Assembly: GCA_030141605.1 (NCBI GenBank)
Contig: JAQGDQ010000718.1
Location: 1-39,547, forward strand
DNA length: 39,547 bases
Source of the DNA: Tubiluchus corallicola
Taxonomy: Eukaryota; Priapulida; Priapulimorpha; Priapulimorphida; Tubiluchidae
Direction of reading: 5' to 3'
The position numbers and the translations under genes are program-made. Below, in pieces: positions 1 to 11,095 of this stretch. Each line of letters opens with the position of its first letter. The first letter of the stretch is position 1. The notes under the pieces were generated by a model. The model did not search any database and was not told where the DNA came from. It worked only from the letters and a program-made list of their open reading frames with translations.

Positions 1-136
1 TATACAATAATCTAAGTCAATGTTTTATTACATGTACTAAAAACATTTATAGTTAAGACATGACAACTTTATTAAAACTTTTAATTTATACGATAATAAA
101 GAAATTATAAGTTGTGGTATTTTGACTATATATATA

Positions 137-174
<38 letters not shown>

Positions 175-235
175 AAAATATATATATATTAAATACTTAA
201 GTTCATGTGCACTTTATATATACAGTTTATATATA

Positions 236-283
<48 letters not shown>

Positions 284-917
284 AACGTAGCAATTTGATA
301 TACTTATATTTTTATTATATCGTAGCAATATGATATATTTATATACCTATATACCTAGCTAAACTTACTACCATGGTAAATTCTAAATGCTAAATTGTTT
401 AAAACTACAAAAAACTAAAGAAATCGTACTTATTATGTTTTTTTACGTTGTTCATTTTTGTGATATTCACTATTAAAATGTTTACTAATAATCGTCTAAG
501 AAAAACCGGGCAAGCTTATTTAAGAAATCATATAATGACAAACTTAAAAATGTGAAAAATGCAATTAAGTAATTAAATATAAATATTAATATTAATAAAT
601 ATTAATGTATATTGTAGTATGCCCTATCGAAAATTTTATATTTAGTTTAATTAAATTTAACCCACGTTAATTTAGAATAAAATGAAAATAATTAATTTTT
701 TCAATTAGTGATATAGTTTATACTAATTAATGAGTTTATAGCTGTTTAATAGAAAATAATCATTTTGGGAATATTACATAATTATTTTGATTTTATAAAT
801 TTTATATATTCGTACTTAGCTTAAATTAATACATAAAATAAATAGGAAAATTAGCTATACTGAAAAGGTAGTGTATACTATACTATACTAAAAAGGTATT
901 AAAAAGATAAAAGCAAA
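1..917. other. AT-rich intergenic DNA with TA tracts
   Basis: No gene is visible. Alternating TA/AT runs lie at about 127-190 and 236-280. They would be able to extrude cruciforms, but otherwise look like ordinary microsatellite. The rest is AT-rich with stops in all frames. Confidence 0.8.
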
Positions 918-1290
918 TGTTTTTTACTTAAAATTCTCACTAACAGGGCAAAATATATCATAAAATATTGAAGTATTTTTATTTTTAACTATGTACTAAT
1001 GGTAGGAGTAGTATGTAATTAAGTGGTAAGAAACAAATTCTAGTGTTTTTAGTTAAAATTCTCACTAACAGGCTAAAATATATCATAAAATATTGATTTA
1101 TTTTTATTTTTAACTATGTACTAATGGTAGGAGTAAACTTAAGTATGTAGTTAATTCCTAAGAAACAAATGCTTGTGTTTTTTACTTGAAATTCTCACTA
1201 ACAATATAAAATATATCATAAAATATTGATGTATTTTTATTTTTAACTATGTACTAATGGTAGGAGTTAAGTTAAGTATGTAATTAAATG
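918..1290. repeat. Three-copy tandem repeat, unit about 125-133 bp
   Basis: The phrase ATTCTCACTAACA recurs at about 932, 1057 and 1190. Each time it is followed by AATATATCATAAAATATTGA and then ACTAATGGTAGGAG. The copies differ by small indels and substitutions, so the expansion is not recent. No coding potential is seen. Confidence 0.85.
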
Positions 1291-2763
1291 GTATGATTAG
1301 CCTGCAGTAAAATAATACGATAGCTTAAATAAAATTTTTACAATTTTGCTATAGTGATTAACGTATAGAAGCTTTAGTACTGATGCATACGTATTACTGA
1401 TGAATTTTTGCATACGCTGCTCCATATAAAGTTGGCCACATTTATTTGCTTGCTTGTAACGATGAACACTACTTCAACATTTCAATTGCGCATGATTGAT
1501 CTTTCGTGGTGGTAATTAATATACATAAAAACACACCACTTATTATACATAAAAATACACCACCAATAGTTGTACCTAAATATTGTGTCATATAAAAAAG
1601 AGAAACTGTTTTTGTTTGTTTTATAAAATTTTGAAATTTTAAGTTTGAAACATGTGAAATTTAAATTAAAAGAAAATTAAAAATAATTTAATTTTAAAAA
1701 TAAGTTAAATTCTTGCGATGAAGAGTAATACGAATAGGAAATATAAAATTATTAATGATTTTGATTTTTTTGTAATAATTCTTCTGTGGGTTTTGCTCAT
1801 GTAAAGATAAGAGTAATTTTTCTATACAGAATTAAACATAGATCTAAAATACCATAAGCTTATCATAAAGTCAAGTTATAGCAGAGTTTTAGCAAAATTT
1901 GAAAATTAATTATCGTTATAAGCTGCATACAGTAAGTAAAAAATAATTAATATTCCTTTAGATATGAGTTAAGTTTATTATATGCAGTTTATGATATCAA
2001 ATTAGCTGTATAGAACTGATATGGATTATTTTAAATAGAAAAAAATATTCCAAGTTTTCTTTGCAAATTTATACAAAAATCCTAAATGCATAAAATTTCA
2101 ATTTGAATTTAATTTTAAATTCTCTCTAAATGATTGCATAATTTATGCAATAAATGATAAATTACCTAGTTTTTATGAAATCATTTCAAATCAATTTATT
2201 TCAATTCATACAGTAAAAACACGCTTTCTTCTGTGTCACGGAGGTATAAAATGAAATTCAGTATCTTATATTTTTTTAATAATTTAACATTTTTATATAT
2301 TAGAACTTATTAGTTAATTTTGTATGTAGAAGCTTAAGATATACGCATATATCGCATTTGCATATTTTGTTGTACATTTTTGCAGTATTATGGGAGGCAG
2401 ATTTTTTTATTTTAAGAATATTTGTTGTGATATAGCAAAAAAAATTTAGAATGTAATAATTTGTTTACTGAATTTATATGAAACATTATGTAGGCATATT
2501 TTCAGATAGTTATAAAAATGCATTTCTCATATAGTAATGTTGCAAATTATTGATGTAAACGAATTACTCGAACATTTTAAGCAAACACATATGAGCCAAC
2601 ATATTAGAAACAGACATTTGCTAGGTTTAACAAGTTTTCTTAAATTTTCAAAAGCAAAAATATTCTTGGAAAACATACAAGTTGAGATTTGAACTATGAA
2701 CTATGAATTTTATTTCACACATCAAAAAATACAATATCAGACACATTAATAAATTTAAAAAAA
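1291..2763. other. Unassigned AT-rich DNA
   Basis: I see no open frame with recognisable content, no RNA gene and no strong repeat. A short phrase about AAATACACCACC is doubled near 1525-1565. The stretch is probably neutral intergenic sequence or unrecognisable old repeat. Confidence 0.6.
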
Positions 2764-3590
2764 AATAATTTGAGTAGTGCGAGGTGAGTGGACAACCATA
2801 CGATCATTAACACACTCACCTTACTTAAATGAAAAAATGATTATAGTTATGCATGCTTCTGCAGATAACTTAATGTAAATAAGGATGAAGTAAATGATGT
2901 AATAATTTGAGTAGTGCGAGGTGAGTGTACGACCATACGTTCATTAACACACTCACCTTACTTAAATGAAAAAATGATTATAGTTATGCATGTTTCTGTA
3001 GATAACTTAATGTAAATAAGGATGAAGTAAATGATGTAATAATTTGAGTAGTGCGAGGTGAGTGTATGACCATACAGTCATTAACACACTCACCTTACTT
3101 AAATGAAAAAATGATTATAGTTATGCATGCTTCTGTAGATAACTTAATGTAAATAAGGATGAAGTAAATGATGTAATAATAGCAATGGTATAAGAGCAAT
3201 AAACCTGAAAGTTGAGAAAGGAAAACATAATATGTAATTACGACTTTGAGTGAGCCTTAAAGAGTGAAATTTTTTAAAATATGATTATAGTTATGCATGC
3301 TTCTGTAGACAACTTAATGTAAATAAGGATGAAGTAAATGATGTAATAATTTGAGTAGTGCGAGGTGAGTGTACGACCATACGTTCATTAACACACTCAC
3401 CTTACTTAAATGAAAAAATGATTATAGTTATGCATGCTTCTGTAGATAACTTAATGTAAATAATGATGAAGTAAATGATGTAATAATAGCAATGGTATAA
3501 CAGCAATAAACCTGAAAGTTGAGAAAGGAAAACATAATATGTAATTACGACTTTGAGTGAGCCTTGAAAAGTGAAATTTTTTTTTAAATA
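2764..3590. repeat. 137-bp tandem repeat with internal inverted repeat
   Basis: Units begin with AATAATTTGAGTAGTGCGAG at 2764, 2901, 3038 and about 3345, a spacing of 137 bp for the first three. Each contains the inverted pair AGGTGAGTG / CACTCACCT about 25 bases apart. A different ~105-bp segment (AATAATAGCAATGGTATAA...) follows at 3175 and again at 3482, so a composite unit was also duplicated. Confidence 0.9.
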
Positions 3591-4299
3591 GTTACGAATA
3601 TGAATTATGTGATTATGTGTCAATGCACCACTTACTTGATTTACAACGCAGCAATAAATAACATGGCTGAAAAACCTACGAAGAGAAATTCGTTTTGTAA
3701 AAACGCGCACATAGTTTATTGTTAATTAGGTAAATACCTCACACAACAAAGTTGGCAATCTTGATCTTCAAACGTACTTGAAGAGTCCGTGACCCCATTC
3801 AGGCGGGTTTACATCGCGTTACCTACTACTCAAATATCTCTAAATAAACATAGCAAGTAAAAAGTGTTTACCAGAGAGTCGTAACATGTTTACAGGTGTA
3901 GGTTATAGAGGGCAGGTTGGAATTTACACAAAAGTAGTCTGTGCAGTTTTTATAAGTGTGAAAGTGTAGTACGCTTCTTGTATATTATATATATGGTATG
4001 CGTTGTATACATTTCTATGTATACAAATACCATCACACCAGTACGACAACATACACACTAATTCAGAATTTATATATCCACGGCCATATTGATTAAATAA
4101 TATTTTTTTCATTTTTTTGTGCATAGTTGTAAATAGGTTTGATTTTATTCGTCGTTGCTTTCCATTACTGCACAGTAGTTTAGATTGCACTGACGCATTT
4201 GCCTTTAGCAGTGTAAGTTTTTATTAACTAACACTGATTGATCATCTCTGTAAAGTTTCTATCAGTGATTATCAATGTATTTTAATGGCAAATTATTAT
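3591..4299. other. Unassigned intergenic DNA
   Basis: No gene is recognised. Short open frames exist on the minus strand, but they have no family resemblance or start/stop context that supports coding. Confidence 0.55.
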
Positions 4300-4470
4300 T
4301 ATTATATATATATATATATATATATATAATAATATATAAATAATTATATATTATTTATATATATATAATTATTTATAATATATAAATATATATTATATTT
4401 ATATATATAAATAATTATATATATAAATATAATATAATTTATATATATAATAATATATATGTATATATTC
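4300..4470. repeat. Self-complementary TA-rich tract
   Basis: A TA run at about 4306-4327 is followed by interleaved TATATA / ATAATTAT blocks that are largely their own reverse complement. The tract can fold into a long AT hairpin. It is an AT microsatellite and not coding, although it leaves a 61-codon open frame. Confidence 0.85.
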
Positions 4471-4591
4471 AATGTATTGTCAATTTTTATTACAAGTACA
4501 TAAAAATATTTATAGTTAAAACAACACAACTTTATTAAATTCTTAATTTGTATAGTTCAATATCATGCGGTTTTGAACTATGCACTTTTAG

Positions 4592-4774
4592 ACCAAACGG
4601 TTTAGTCTAGTGGTAATGCGCCTGCTTTCCATCTGCGAGGTCGTGAGTTCGAACCAGCGGCCGGGTTATACCAAAGACTTTAAGAATGGTACCTGCTGTT
4701 GCCCTGCCTGGCGCGCGGTATTTAGGGTAAAAGTGGGGTAATAATAGTCTCTGTTATGTAGTTGTAGGTTCAAA
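4592..4774 (+). mobile_element. tRNA-derived SINE, copy 1 (3' truncated)
   Basis: The head is tRNA-like, with an A-box-like TAGTCTAGTGG at about 4603 and a B-box AGTTCGAACC at about 4646. The body (CATACCAAAGACTTTAA-type, then GTGGGGTAATAATAGTCTC) is shared with copies at 24302-24652 and 34490-34939. This copy ends at TTGTAGGTT, lacks the 3' part and TTA tail of the others, and runs straight into family X. The RNA polymerase III promoter is inferred from the boxes. Confidence 0.85.
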
Positions 4775-4789
4775 ATCATGCCAAACGTT

Positions 4790-5299
4790 TCGACTTACGT
4801 GAAAGAATTATTACCACACAAACACAATTTCACGTTCACGCCATTAGTCATTCGCTGGTTAGACGGGCACCACTGCCTGCATTTCGGAAACGAATTGCGC
4901 AAAAAACAGGTGCTGTACCGCTCAGTTCAGAGGGTGTTAGTTTGTGACTAACTACACACGTTCGACAGCTCATGCGTGAGCACATGAAATTTGAAATTTG
5001 AATTTTTATCTTAAAACTTGTCTAGTTTTAGTACAACACACTGAATATCTTACAGTAGCACTGTACTTTAATTTTCACTTTCACAAAAACATGCAATATT
5101 GGAATGTTTTTGCTGTTGAAAATAATGTTAGTTTGTGATGTCATCAATAGTTGGGCTCGCCCACCGCTAATCAAGTTTTTAATCTATTATTTAATTATCA
5201 GAAACGCTTTTGCAGTACTAATTGTGGTAAAATGTATACTTTCTATCAGACTTGAAATGGGGTAGTATATGAAAAATTATTGCTGTCGTCCTTTAAGCA
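4790..5299 (+). mobile_element. Dispersed repeat family X, copy 1
   Basis: About 500 bp that recurs at 18718-19247 (inverted) and 25262-25752 (direct). Shared landmarks are CGTGAAAGAATTATTACCAC at the start, AAACAGGTGCTGTACC, GTTTGTGATGTCATC and TTCCTTTAA at the end. No transposase or RT frame is intact. It is probably a non-autonomous or decayed element. Class unknown. Confidence 0.8.
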
Positions 5300-5604
5300 A
5301 AGACGTTGCTTTTATTCAGACACAATATCTGTAACGTTTCGACAAGTTATGATCACGTTCGCTCAACTAAAAAAAAACTAAAAAAAAACAGTAGGCCTTA
5401 TATAGAAATGACAAAAATTAACAAAGTGAGAAACAAACAAACAAACATTAAATTCTAAAGTTACAGATCGTGTGGTACGAAGCCAAATGACCTGAAGAAA
5501 TGAAGCCCAACACAGTTCATTTTCCGACTAATGCTTGAGAGTGGCAATAAGAGGAACCTTCGCATCAAACGTGAGCAACACCTTAAACGAGCAGCAAAGC
5601 AATA
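5300..5604. other. Short intergenic stretch upstream of the pentapeptide ORF
   Basis: Contains poly-A runs near 5370-5390 and a TATA-like GCCTTATATAG at about 5396, roughly 200 bp upstream of the ATG at 5605. That could be a core promoter, but nothing else confirms it. Confidence 0.35.
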
Positions 5605-5977
5605 ATGACAAAATTAATCAATACTATTATTTTATGTCCCTTATTGATTCTGCTGAAGTTAAGTAATGCCAGACCTGATAAGTATGTAATTGGGTCACGC
5701 CTGCACAAACTCCAATTGCACGAACCTGTCATACTGGTTCCAGACGTTAACTGGTTGAAGGAAGAGGATGATGGTGAAAGGATCACCGGACAAAGGACCA
5801 CCGGTTAAAGACCCACCAGACAAAAGACCACCGTACAAAGGGCCTTCAATTAAAGGACCACTGAACAAAGGACGACTGGTCAAAGGACCTCTGTACAAAG
5901 TACCTTCGATCAAAGGACCTCCGGACAAAGAACCACTAATCGAAGGACCACCGGACAAAGGACCACTGGTCAAATAA
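5605..5977 (+). pseudogene. Possible secreted pentapeptide-repeat protein, frameshifted
   Basis: From ATG 5605 the first frame gives a signal-peptide-like start (basic, then IILCPLLILLKL, with possible cleavage after SNA, residue 22) and about 30 further residues. It then runs into a stop at 5806-5808. A second frame open from 5768 to TAA 5977 encodes about 13 pentapeptides of pattern x-K-G-P-(P/L/S), such as DKGPP, IKGPL and YKVPS. Joining the two needs a single indel near 5755-5775. Repeats differ by synonymous as well as coding changes. I do not recognise a family. It could be a sequencing indel in a real gene, a recent pseudogene, or a chance 15-bp minisatellite, since the opposite strand is open too. 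Confidence 0.35.
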
Positions 5978-6214
5978 TTTTTGCTCATACCATTCAACTA
6001 GCAAAATAGTGTTATTTCTTCTTTTAGTCAAGGAGTTCTGGTTTGATATCAATGACAAATTGTACATTCCAGTTTATCCTTCTGACTTCGTGTTAATGTA
6101 AGTAAGCTGATTTCGAAAACACTGCTTAGTAAAAATTCTAACATTTACGTACGGTACTCACTGAATCCACAGAGAAAGTATTTTGATATTTGAGCAAATA
6201 GAAATTCTGACCCT

Positions 6215-6715
6215 GGGAGTGTGTCTCCATCGTCGTTCAGTCCTTGGAACAATTTTTTGAGTTCAGGTCAGGAGGCATTCCGTGCCACTCCAACAAGCTT
6301 ATATGATTTTCGTAAAAAATCCACTTGTTTCGACACGGGGCCCGATCTTGTTGAAAATGACCAGATATTCGTCAAATAAATGTGGTATGAATTCTCCATA
6401 TTCAGTTCTGGAACAACACTTCTGTGGAGAATCCCAGTGTGTTGTGGAGAATGCTCCATGCCCTCAATTGGTTGGAAGCTGCCAATGCCATAATAGCAAA
6501 AGCAACCGAAAATATTTCCTTTTGTGGGTGTTTCGTGTTTTTGACAATGTAATCTTTGAGCAACATTACATGTGGTGACCTTGGAACTTGCTGGCTTCTT
6601 TGCCCTTCGGCAAGAGGTGACTTCCATGGCCGATAAGGTCTTTTCTTGTATTTCAACCGCCATTTGAAACGTTTTGCTTTCATAACTTTACTCTGGTGTT
6701 GTTTTTTCATTGTTG
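6215..6715 (-). pseudogene. Decayed Tc1/mariner transposase fragment
   Basis: Minus-strand translation in shifting frames gives segments typical of Tc1-like DDE transposases. GCFCYYGIGSFQPIEGM matches the family's WGCFS-x-x-GVG region. FQQDRAPC is the block around the second catalytic Asp. LEWHGMPPDLN is the block before the third acidic residue, which is not preserved. At least two frame changes are needed, so it cannot make active enzyme. I saw no convincing terminal inverted repeats around it. Confidence 0.8.
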
Positions 6716-6994
6716 GTAGACCTTCCGGCCAACGAATCTATGATCTTTTACATTTATACATAATAAGTAAATATTGGACTGAATTCGAACTCCAAGATGG
6801 CATGGCGGTCTTGATATTGCGCATCATGAAGATCCATTTTACTATCGTTGTGGAACTGATTACTTAACTACAAATGTTAATTTTAATTACAAATGTTATG
6901 TTAATTAACTAAGTTAATGTCTGTAAACTAGTACCATATACCTGTTATAGCATGTCATTTAACTCTCATGAAATAAAATACACAAAAACTACAC
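6716..6994. other. Unassigned sequence between transposase remnant and LTR-like element
   Basis: A doubled TTACAAATGTTA phrase lies at about 6868-6900. Otherwise nothing is recognised. Confidence 0.4.
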
Positions 6995-7258
6995 TGTACT
7001 GAGTTTATTAACAGCAACGTGCACAAAAAATAACTAACTAACTCAGTAACAGCACAACACCCGAGGAGCACCTGTGTCAGAAATCCAGGTTGTAGTGACC
7101 TCTACACGCTTTTATACTGGCATTCCAGATCAGCTGGCTTCTCACAAAACGTGTAGGCCCAAACAAGACGTCTCGACCTACAAGAAAGGGGTGAGTCGCT
7201 GCTGACGTGGAAGCAGGGCGTGTAGAGGGGCCCTACACCTGATCCGACACAGGTAACA
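6995..7258 (-). mobile_element. Possible solo LTR (264 bp)
   Basis: On the minus strand the segment runs from TGTTACC to AGTACA. It contains TATAAAAG (7109-7116) and, about 100 bp downstream, AATAAAC (about 7002-7008), the order expected of U3-R-U5. GC content is higher than the surroundings, with a small palindrome about GTGTAGGGCCC. No target-site duplication is evident and no internal retroelement genes are nearby, so the boundaries are tentative. Confidence 0.45.
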
Positions 7259-7325
7259 ATATCATCTTTTGGTGTGGGTTACAGTGTGGCTCAATCTCCA
7301 CTCAGATGAAAGTGAAGTTAGTGTG

Positions 7326-9440
7326 GTAATTTATTTATTTTGTCCCAATAGGGCTGATCGAGCAACAAGTACCGTACAACAAAATTTTACATACAAATGC
7401 GAACAAACTTAGCTACAGCACATTGCATAGTGACATCACGAGAGCTTAGCTACAGCACATTGTACAGTGACATCAGGAGAGCTTAGCTACAGCACATTGC
7501 ATAGTGACATCACGAGAGCTTAGCTACAGCACATTGTATAGTGACATCACGAGAGCTTAGCTACAGCACATTGAATAGTGACATCACGAGAGCTTAGCTA
7601 CAGCACATTGAATAGTGACATCACGAGAGCTTAGCTACAGCACATTGAATAGTGACATCACGAGAGCTTAGCTACAGCACATTGAATAGTGACATCAGGA
7701 GAGCTTAGCTACAGCACATTGAATAGTGACATCACGAGAGCTTAGCTACAGCACATTGCATAGTGACATCAGGAGAGCTTAGCTACAGCACATTGTACAG
7801 TGACATCAGGAGAGCTTAGCTACAGCACATTGAATAGTGACATCAGGAGAGCTTAGCTACAGCACATTGTATAGTGACATCAGGAGAGCTTAGCTACAGC
7901 ACATTGTATAGTGACATCAGGAGAGCTTAGCTACAGCACATTGCATAGTGACATCAGGAGAGCTTAGCTACAGCACATTGTATAGTGACATCAGGAGAGC
8001 TTAGCTACAGCACATTGCATAGTGACATCACGAGAGCTTAGCTACAGCACATTGAATAGTGACATCACGAGAGCTTAGCTACAGCACATTGTACAGTGAC
8101 ATCAGGAGAGCTTAGCTACAGCACATTGCATAGTGACATCACGAGAGCTTAGCTACAGCACATTGCATAGTGACATCAGGAGAGCTTAGCTACAGCACAT
8201 TGTATAGTGACATCAGGAGAGCTTAGCTACAGCACATTGTATAGTGACATCAGGAGAGCTTAGCTACAGCACATTGCATAGTGACATCAGGAGAGCTTAG
8301 CTACAGCACATTGCATAGTGACATCAGGAGAGCTTAGCTACAGCACATTGTATAGTGACATCAGGAGAGCTTAGCTACAGCACATTGCATAGTGACATCA
8401 CGAGAGCTTAGCTACAGCACATTGTATAGTGACATCACGAGAGCTTAGCTACAGCACATTGAATAGTGACATCAGGAGAGCTTAGCTACAGCACATTGTA
8501 TAGTGACATCAGGAGAGCTTAGCTACAGCACATTGCATAGTGACATCAGGAGAGCTTAGCTACAGCACATTGTATAGTGACATCAGGAGAGCTTAGCTAC
8601 AGCACATTGTACAGTGACATCAGGAGAGCTTAGCTACAGCACATTGCATAGTGACATCACGAGAGCTTAGCTACAGCACATTGCATAGTGACATCAGGAG
8701 AGCTTAGCTACAGCACATTGCATAGTGACATCAGGAGAGCTTAGCTACAGCACATTGTATAGTGACATCACGAGAGCTTAGCTACAGCACATTGAATAGT
8801 GACATCAGGAGAGCTTAGCTACAGCACATTGTATAGTGACATCACGAGAGCTTAGCTACAGCACATTGTATAGTGACATCAGGAGAGCTTAGCTACAGCA
8901 CATTGTATAGTGACATCAGGAGAGCTTAGCTACAGCACATTGTATAGTGACATCAGGAGAGCTTAGCTACAGCACATTGTATAGTGACATCAGGAGAGCT
9001 TAGCTACAGCACATTGCATAGTGACATCAGGAGAGCTTAGCTACAGCACATTGTACAGTGACATCAGGAGAGCTTAGCTACAGCACATTGTATAGTGACA
9101 TCACGAGAGCTTAGCTACAGCACATTGTATAGTGACATCAGGAGAGCTTAGCTACAGCACATTGTACAGTGACATCACGGGAGCTTAGCTACAGCACATT
9201 GCATAGTGACATCAGGAGAGCTTAGCTACAGCACATTGTACAGTGACATCAGGAGATTGCATCATACAAATTAGTTAGTCTTCAATATTCATAAAGTAAA
9301 AGTCTGGAATAGAACATGTCATTGTATCTTCAAGGAAGTAACGGGCAGCGTTATGTTTAGAGCAAAACAGAAGAAAATGGCATTCGACACCGACTTCTTT
9401 ACACTTGGTACATATATAGTCAGCTAACGTTTCATAACTT
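7326..9440 (-). mobile_element. LINE 3' end with 3' UTR expanded by a satellite
   Basis: Minus-strand bases about 9440 to 9275 encode CTKCKEVGVECHFLLFCSKH followed by about 25 residues and a stop. This C-x2-C...HFLL-x-C pattern is the usual extreme C-terminus of many invertebrate non-LTR retrotransposon ORF2 proteins. The 3' UTR then runs through the 37-bp array and ends near 7328 with CCCTATTGGGACAAAATAAA on the minus strand, a common LINE-type end. The rest of the element is missing (5' truncation). Confidence 0.7.
7408..9254. repeat. 37-bp satellite, about 50 copies
   Basis: The unit is (GAGCTTAGCTACAGCACATT)(GnAyAGTGACATCAsGA) with a constant 37-bp period over 1847 bp. Nearly all variation sits at two places: the dinucleotides after CATTG (CAT, TAC, AAT or TAT) and CACGA versus CAGGA. 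Such homogeneity with few variant sites indicates recent unequal exchange or replication slippage. The period is not a multiple of three, so it leaves no long frame. Confidence 0.97.
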
Positions 9441-9957
9441 TATATGGAAAATCATTGAGTCCATTTAAAATTGAGCCATTACTCAATCATTGGAGATATC
9501 AATGATGTAAACTAGTATATACTATTGTGCCCGAAGGTAGATTTCAATGTATAATTCTTTAAATGCCAAAATATTACATTAATATTACTGTATGATTTCA
9601 AGTAGTGTGGCGGGTCGCAGGATTAAACCGTCACGAGCTTCGTGAAAATGTAGTGTATTGAATGTAAAATTGCCTGGGCCAATGAGAGCTCAGTTTTCTA
9701 GGCCAATTTTCTCCAGCGTGTAACCTGTTCTCGTAGATTCGAGGGCAGTGCGTTCTCGGCCATGTTCAGCTTCGGTTTTCATTTTGTTTTTCTCTTCTTG
9801 GTTGCTGTTATTAAGTCAATCGTGATTCAGTCATTTCTGGTTTAACCCTTTGGTTTGCATTTCGACTCAACGCGTAAGTGTCAGCTATAAACTGTTGCTA
9901 AGTGTTTCATTTTACTGTTTTTCTTTCTTTTCTTTTTTTATAATTTTCTTTAGTTAA
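9441..9957. other. Unique sequence, possibly promoter-like
   Basis: Less AT-rich than its neighbours from about 9600 to 9780, with two CCAAT motifs (about 9684 and 9712). No coding frame is recognised. A promoter is only a guess. Confidence 0.3.
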
Positions 9958-10311
9958 TTATGAATCCTCGCTATCATAGACGGCATCACAATATGATAAA
10001 ACAAATCCCATGATTAGTAAATGAAAGATTTCTTTGCAATACTTTTTCCGCAAGTTCTTATGACCAGAACTGCAATATGTTTTATATGGTACGCGTGTGA
10101 GTAATTTGCTTGATAAGTTCTTTCGAATCGTCTTTGTCAAAGTGTCCATGTCTGACAAACACAATGGGTTGAACCTATGAGTGATTTCTTCGTCAAAGGT
10201 TTCAAATTTGCCAATAAAGTCGTAATTAATATAACACACGTTGCATAAGTCCACATATCTAGCAAAATGTTCATCCAGTTTATCGTCTTCTGTACGAAAC
10301 ACGTATCCCAA
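9958..10311 (-). pseudogene. Carbohydrate sulfotransferase-like exon, copy B
   Basis: The minus-strand frame reads YVFRTEDDKLDEHFARYVDL, then CNVCYINYDFIGKFETFDEE. This matches the conserved stretch of the Sulfotransferase_2 family (CHST8-14 type, Golgi enzymes adding sulfate to chondroitin, dermatan or other glycans). The DEH, LC-x2-C and YDFIGK-x-ET blocks are all in order. The frame continues about 70 residues to a stop at 9958, with a plausible K-N-L-R-K-K-Y...F C-terminal helix. The 5' PAPS-binding loop is not in the window. It could be a true last exon or a pseudogene copy, and the neighbouring array and LINE argue for decay. Confidence 0.6.
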
Positions 10312-10385
10312 AAGAGGTCCACATATCTAGCAATATGTTCGTCCATTTTACCGTATTCTGTACGAAACACGTATCCCAAAAAGTA
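10240..10385 (-). repeat. Left block of the exon-derived ~68-bp repeat
   Basis: Two units of the same sequence as the 11090-11770 array, separated from it by the LINE fragment at 10420-11095. The first unit is continuous with sulfotransferase copy B. Confidence 0.85.
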
Positions 10386-10419
10386 CAACGTCGAAGCCGA
10401 TACGGCTAAATCAGTGCGA

Positions 10420-11095
10420 GTCAGATGTCCATGAAACCATCTCTTATCTACGACTTGAACCTTCTTGCATATCCAAGCATCCGTCTTTCATCATCGAGTT
10501 TTTCGCACAGTTGTTGACTAGGGATCTCCATGCAGGACGGTCGTGAACTGCGAAAAGCAGCTTGTCCAACATTCCACCTTTCCTCAGAGAGAACTTCACC
10601 TTGTCCTTGAAGCGAAGGAGAGGACGACCAACACTGCGAGAGCCACTGGTTAGTTCTCCATGAAGAAGGGCCTTTGTCGGTCTCTTATCGTTCATTCTGA
10701 CCACATGCCCAAACCACCGAAGTTGAGCCTTAGTAAGCGTAACCTCGATGCACGAGCCAGCACGTCTTCGTTTGGCACATAGTTGTCCCAGCGAATACGA
10801 AGGATGTGACGCAGATGTCTCTGCTGAACCGCACGAAGAGACCTGACCTGATCTTGATAGAGCGTCCACGTTTCCTGACCATAGGAAAGCTGCGGAATGA
10901 TGCATTGCATGTACACCTGCAGTTTAGTGGCGATGGTAAGGTCATGGTTATCGAAGACACGTTTCCTCATACGGCCGAAAGAGCTGGCTGCAGCATTAAT
11001 TCTTGCATGAAGCTCAGTATCCAATTGAGTATCTGAGCAGATGTAACTTCCGAGATATTTGAACCGTTGCACACTTCCAAGCTGTTCTCCCAAAA
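10420..11095 (-). mobile_element. LINE reverse-transcriptase C-terminal fragment
   Basis: Minus-strand translation begins GSVQRFKYLGSYICSD and continues with ETWTLY, QQRHLRHILRIRW and, after a frame change near 10760-10800, LRWFGHVVRM, GRPLLRFKD and PAWRSLV. This order is that of the region behind the RT domain in RTE-like and related LINEs. It is flanked on both sides by the ~68-bp repeat, so it inserted into, or was captured by, that array. Internal frameshift: non-functional. Confidence 0.85.

Noticed and set aside
4603-4660. Functional tRNA gene
   Set aside because: A and B boxes are present, but the cloverleaf is not closed and the same sequence recurs as the head of a SINE.
6282-6867. 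Plus-strand frames of 98 and 73 codons
   Set aside because: They lie opposite the transposase remnant, whose motifs are on the minus strand.
7408-9254. CRISPR-like appearance of regular 37-bp repeats
   Set aside because: Units are directly adjacent with no unique spacers, no cas genes, and the context is eukaryotic.
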